A DNA stretch of 64,000 bases from Candidatus Trichofilum aggregatum. GTDB taxonomy: Bacteria; Chloroflexota; Anaerolineae; Promineifilales; Promineifilaceae. Position numbers and translations under genes: made by a program. Where the stretch lies: contig JADJUV010000032.1 in the NCBI GenBank assembly GCA_016716885.1, forward strand, positions 18,046 to 82,045. Direction: 5' to 3'. This document shows positions 63,111-64,000 of the stretch, one piece after another (position 1 is the first letter of the stretch; every line of letters starts with the position of its first letter). The notes under the pieces were generated by a model. The model made no database searches, was not told the origin of the DNA, and saw nothing but the letters and a program-made list of their open reading frames with translations.

Positions 63111-63731
63111 ATGGCTTCTAATTCATCAAACCCACTGCGCCAGCTTGAATCAATGGGCCTTACCTTTCTCTTTTTTGCCTATTGGTTCTTTCTACGCGCC
63201 CTGGCCGGGGTAGACGCCAGTCAATCGCTGGCGTTGCGTTTTTGGACGCCCTTTCCCGAACTGTTATTTCCCTCCCTTGATGTTTTTACGCCCGTTGTCA
63301 TCTTTATCTTAGAGCTGTTTTCCTGGCGCGTTTTGCGCCACTTCATCCCCGTGATCATTGCTCTCTGGTTGGCCCGCAAGGCTGCCATTGGCTTGATACA
63401 ATTGCTTCTCAGCCTGCCTGATGAGGCCATAGCAACCAATTACCTTGTCCGTTTGCAAAGAGCGGGCACCATTCATACGCCCCCCGTGGCTGGTACACCG
63501 TCGCCCGCCGCTCCAGGTCGTCCAGCCAAGTCAACGGTTCGTGCCCTTGTCGAAGCGGCTATTTTTGCGGCCGTAACGGTTTTCTTGTTAGCCGTTTTTC
63601 TCCTTTTGCAGAGTCTGGTGGCCCCGGTTTTACCCATTGCTTTGCCGGTTAGCGATCTTTTTGGGGCGGATAGTTTTCTTATTTGGGTCACGCTCTGGCT
63701 TATTGTGACAGGCTGTTATATATGGCCTTAA
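63111..63731 (+). CDS. Multi-span membrane protein of the SPFH cluster
   Basis: 206 residues. Membrane helices at about 15-35, 60-80, 82-110, and two near the C-terminus (AIFAAVTVFLLAVFLLLQSLVAPVLPIAL, DSFLIWVTLWLIVTGCYIW). A hydrophilic Pro/Ala loop (TPPVAGTPSPAAPGRPAKST) lies between. No family recognised. Its stop overlaps the next gene's start by 10 bp, and it shares a strand with the SPFH gene upstream. Confidence 0.7.
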   Translation: MASNSSNPLRQLESMGLTFLFFAYWFFLRALAGVDASQSLALRFWTPFPELLFPSLDVFTPVVIFILELFSWRVLRHFIPVIIALWLARKAAIGLIQLLLSLPDEAIATNYLVRLQRAGTIHTPPVAGTPSPAAPGRPAKSTVRALVEAAIFAAVTVFLLAVFLLLQSLVAPVLPIALPVSDLFGADSFLIWVTLWLIVTGCYIWP

Positions 63732-64000
63732 ATCAGCCCACCAGAGGGTTGACGGGAGCAGGTATCCAGATTCGTCGGGTACAGTTTGCGGATGATCGCC
63801 GGACTAATCCGTGGTTACGGGTTGGGGGACCGGGTTGGTTCAAGGTGGATAACAATGATGTCATTGTGACGGAGCGGAATGGGCGTTTTTGGCGGGTAGC
63901 CGGGGCCGGTAATTACTGGCTGGCTCCTTTTGAAACCATTCGCACGGTGTTGGATTTGCGCCAGCAAGAGCGTGATAATCCGCTCGTGCGCCTGATGACG
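63722..64000 (+). CDS. Start of an SPFH-cluster gene (cut by window edge)
   Basis: ATG at 63722 overlaps the preceding stop; 93 codons are open to the edge. Text such as VQFADDRRTNPWLRVGGPGWFKVDNNDVIVTERNGRFWRVAGAG, NYWLAPFETIRTVLDLRQQERDNP resembles the early part of the SPFH gene at 61440 (GANYSRAAGPGFVKLN...IDLRPH), suggesting a paralogue. Confidence 0.65.
   Translation, partial: MALNQPTRGLTGAGIQIRRVQFADDRRTNPWLRVGGPGWFKVDNNDVIVTERNGRFWRVAGAGNYWLAPFETIRTVLDLRQQERDNPLVRLMT

Overview
This is 64 kb of bacterial chromosome, moderately GC-rich, with genes on both strands. Gene content points to Chloroflexota (Anaerolineae or Ardenticatenia-like). The clues are secreted proteins with Thr/Pro linkers, a PknB-type kinase with an extracellular Ig-like domain, a NrfD/HybB-like respiratory operon with a multihaem cytochrome, and many intergenic repeats. 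The taxonomic call is inference, because no rRNA gene is present.

Layout. 0-10 kb: envelope and secreted proteins, a left-handed beta-helix protein, a PncC/NMN-adenylyltransferase fusion, a PqqB-like hydrolase, a decayed HNH gene, a DinB-like protein and a beta-propeller protein. 10-17 kb: GNAT, RidA, a two-component pair (kinase frameshifted), Nudix, an AIM24-family protein and an AAA+ ATPase. 17-29 kb: gyrA, tRNA-Leu, trigger factor, clpP, two secreted proteins, tRNA-Pro, a CPBP protease, YbjN and a YprB-like nuclease. 29-38 kb: a 21-bp tandem array, a kinase operon, a catalytically degenerate tyrosine-recombinase homologue, an enoyl-CoA hydratase and ftsH. 38-48 kb: an amidase/L,D-transpeptidase pair, argH, a large glycosyltransferase and a NarL-type two-component pair. 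48-52 kb: an octahaem cytochrome / four-cluster Fe-S / NrfD / two-CW operon. 52-60 kb: Hsp70 next to a GyrA-like pinwheel domain, decayed genes including a STAND NTPase, and a cation/proton antiporter. 60-64 kb: lpdA, tRNA-Val and an SPFH-type membrane cluster.

Two features dominate above the gene level. First, the octamer GCGGCCGC, usually within CGCGGCCGCG, occurs roughly 90 times (89 in a manual pass), where about two would be expected by chance. It lies in all three reading frames of genes and in some intergenic sites, much like the HIP1 palindrome of cyanobacteria but with a different word. Second, the intergenic spaces carry several families of dispersed inverted-repeat elements, including a 300-bp MITE-like element with terminal inverted repeats present twice.

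Several otherwise intact genes are split by one-base shifts, often beside G or C runs. These could be consensus errors or real lesions; the sequence alone cannot decide. The 55-57 kb region, with several shifts in one gene and no octamers, looks truly decayed.
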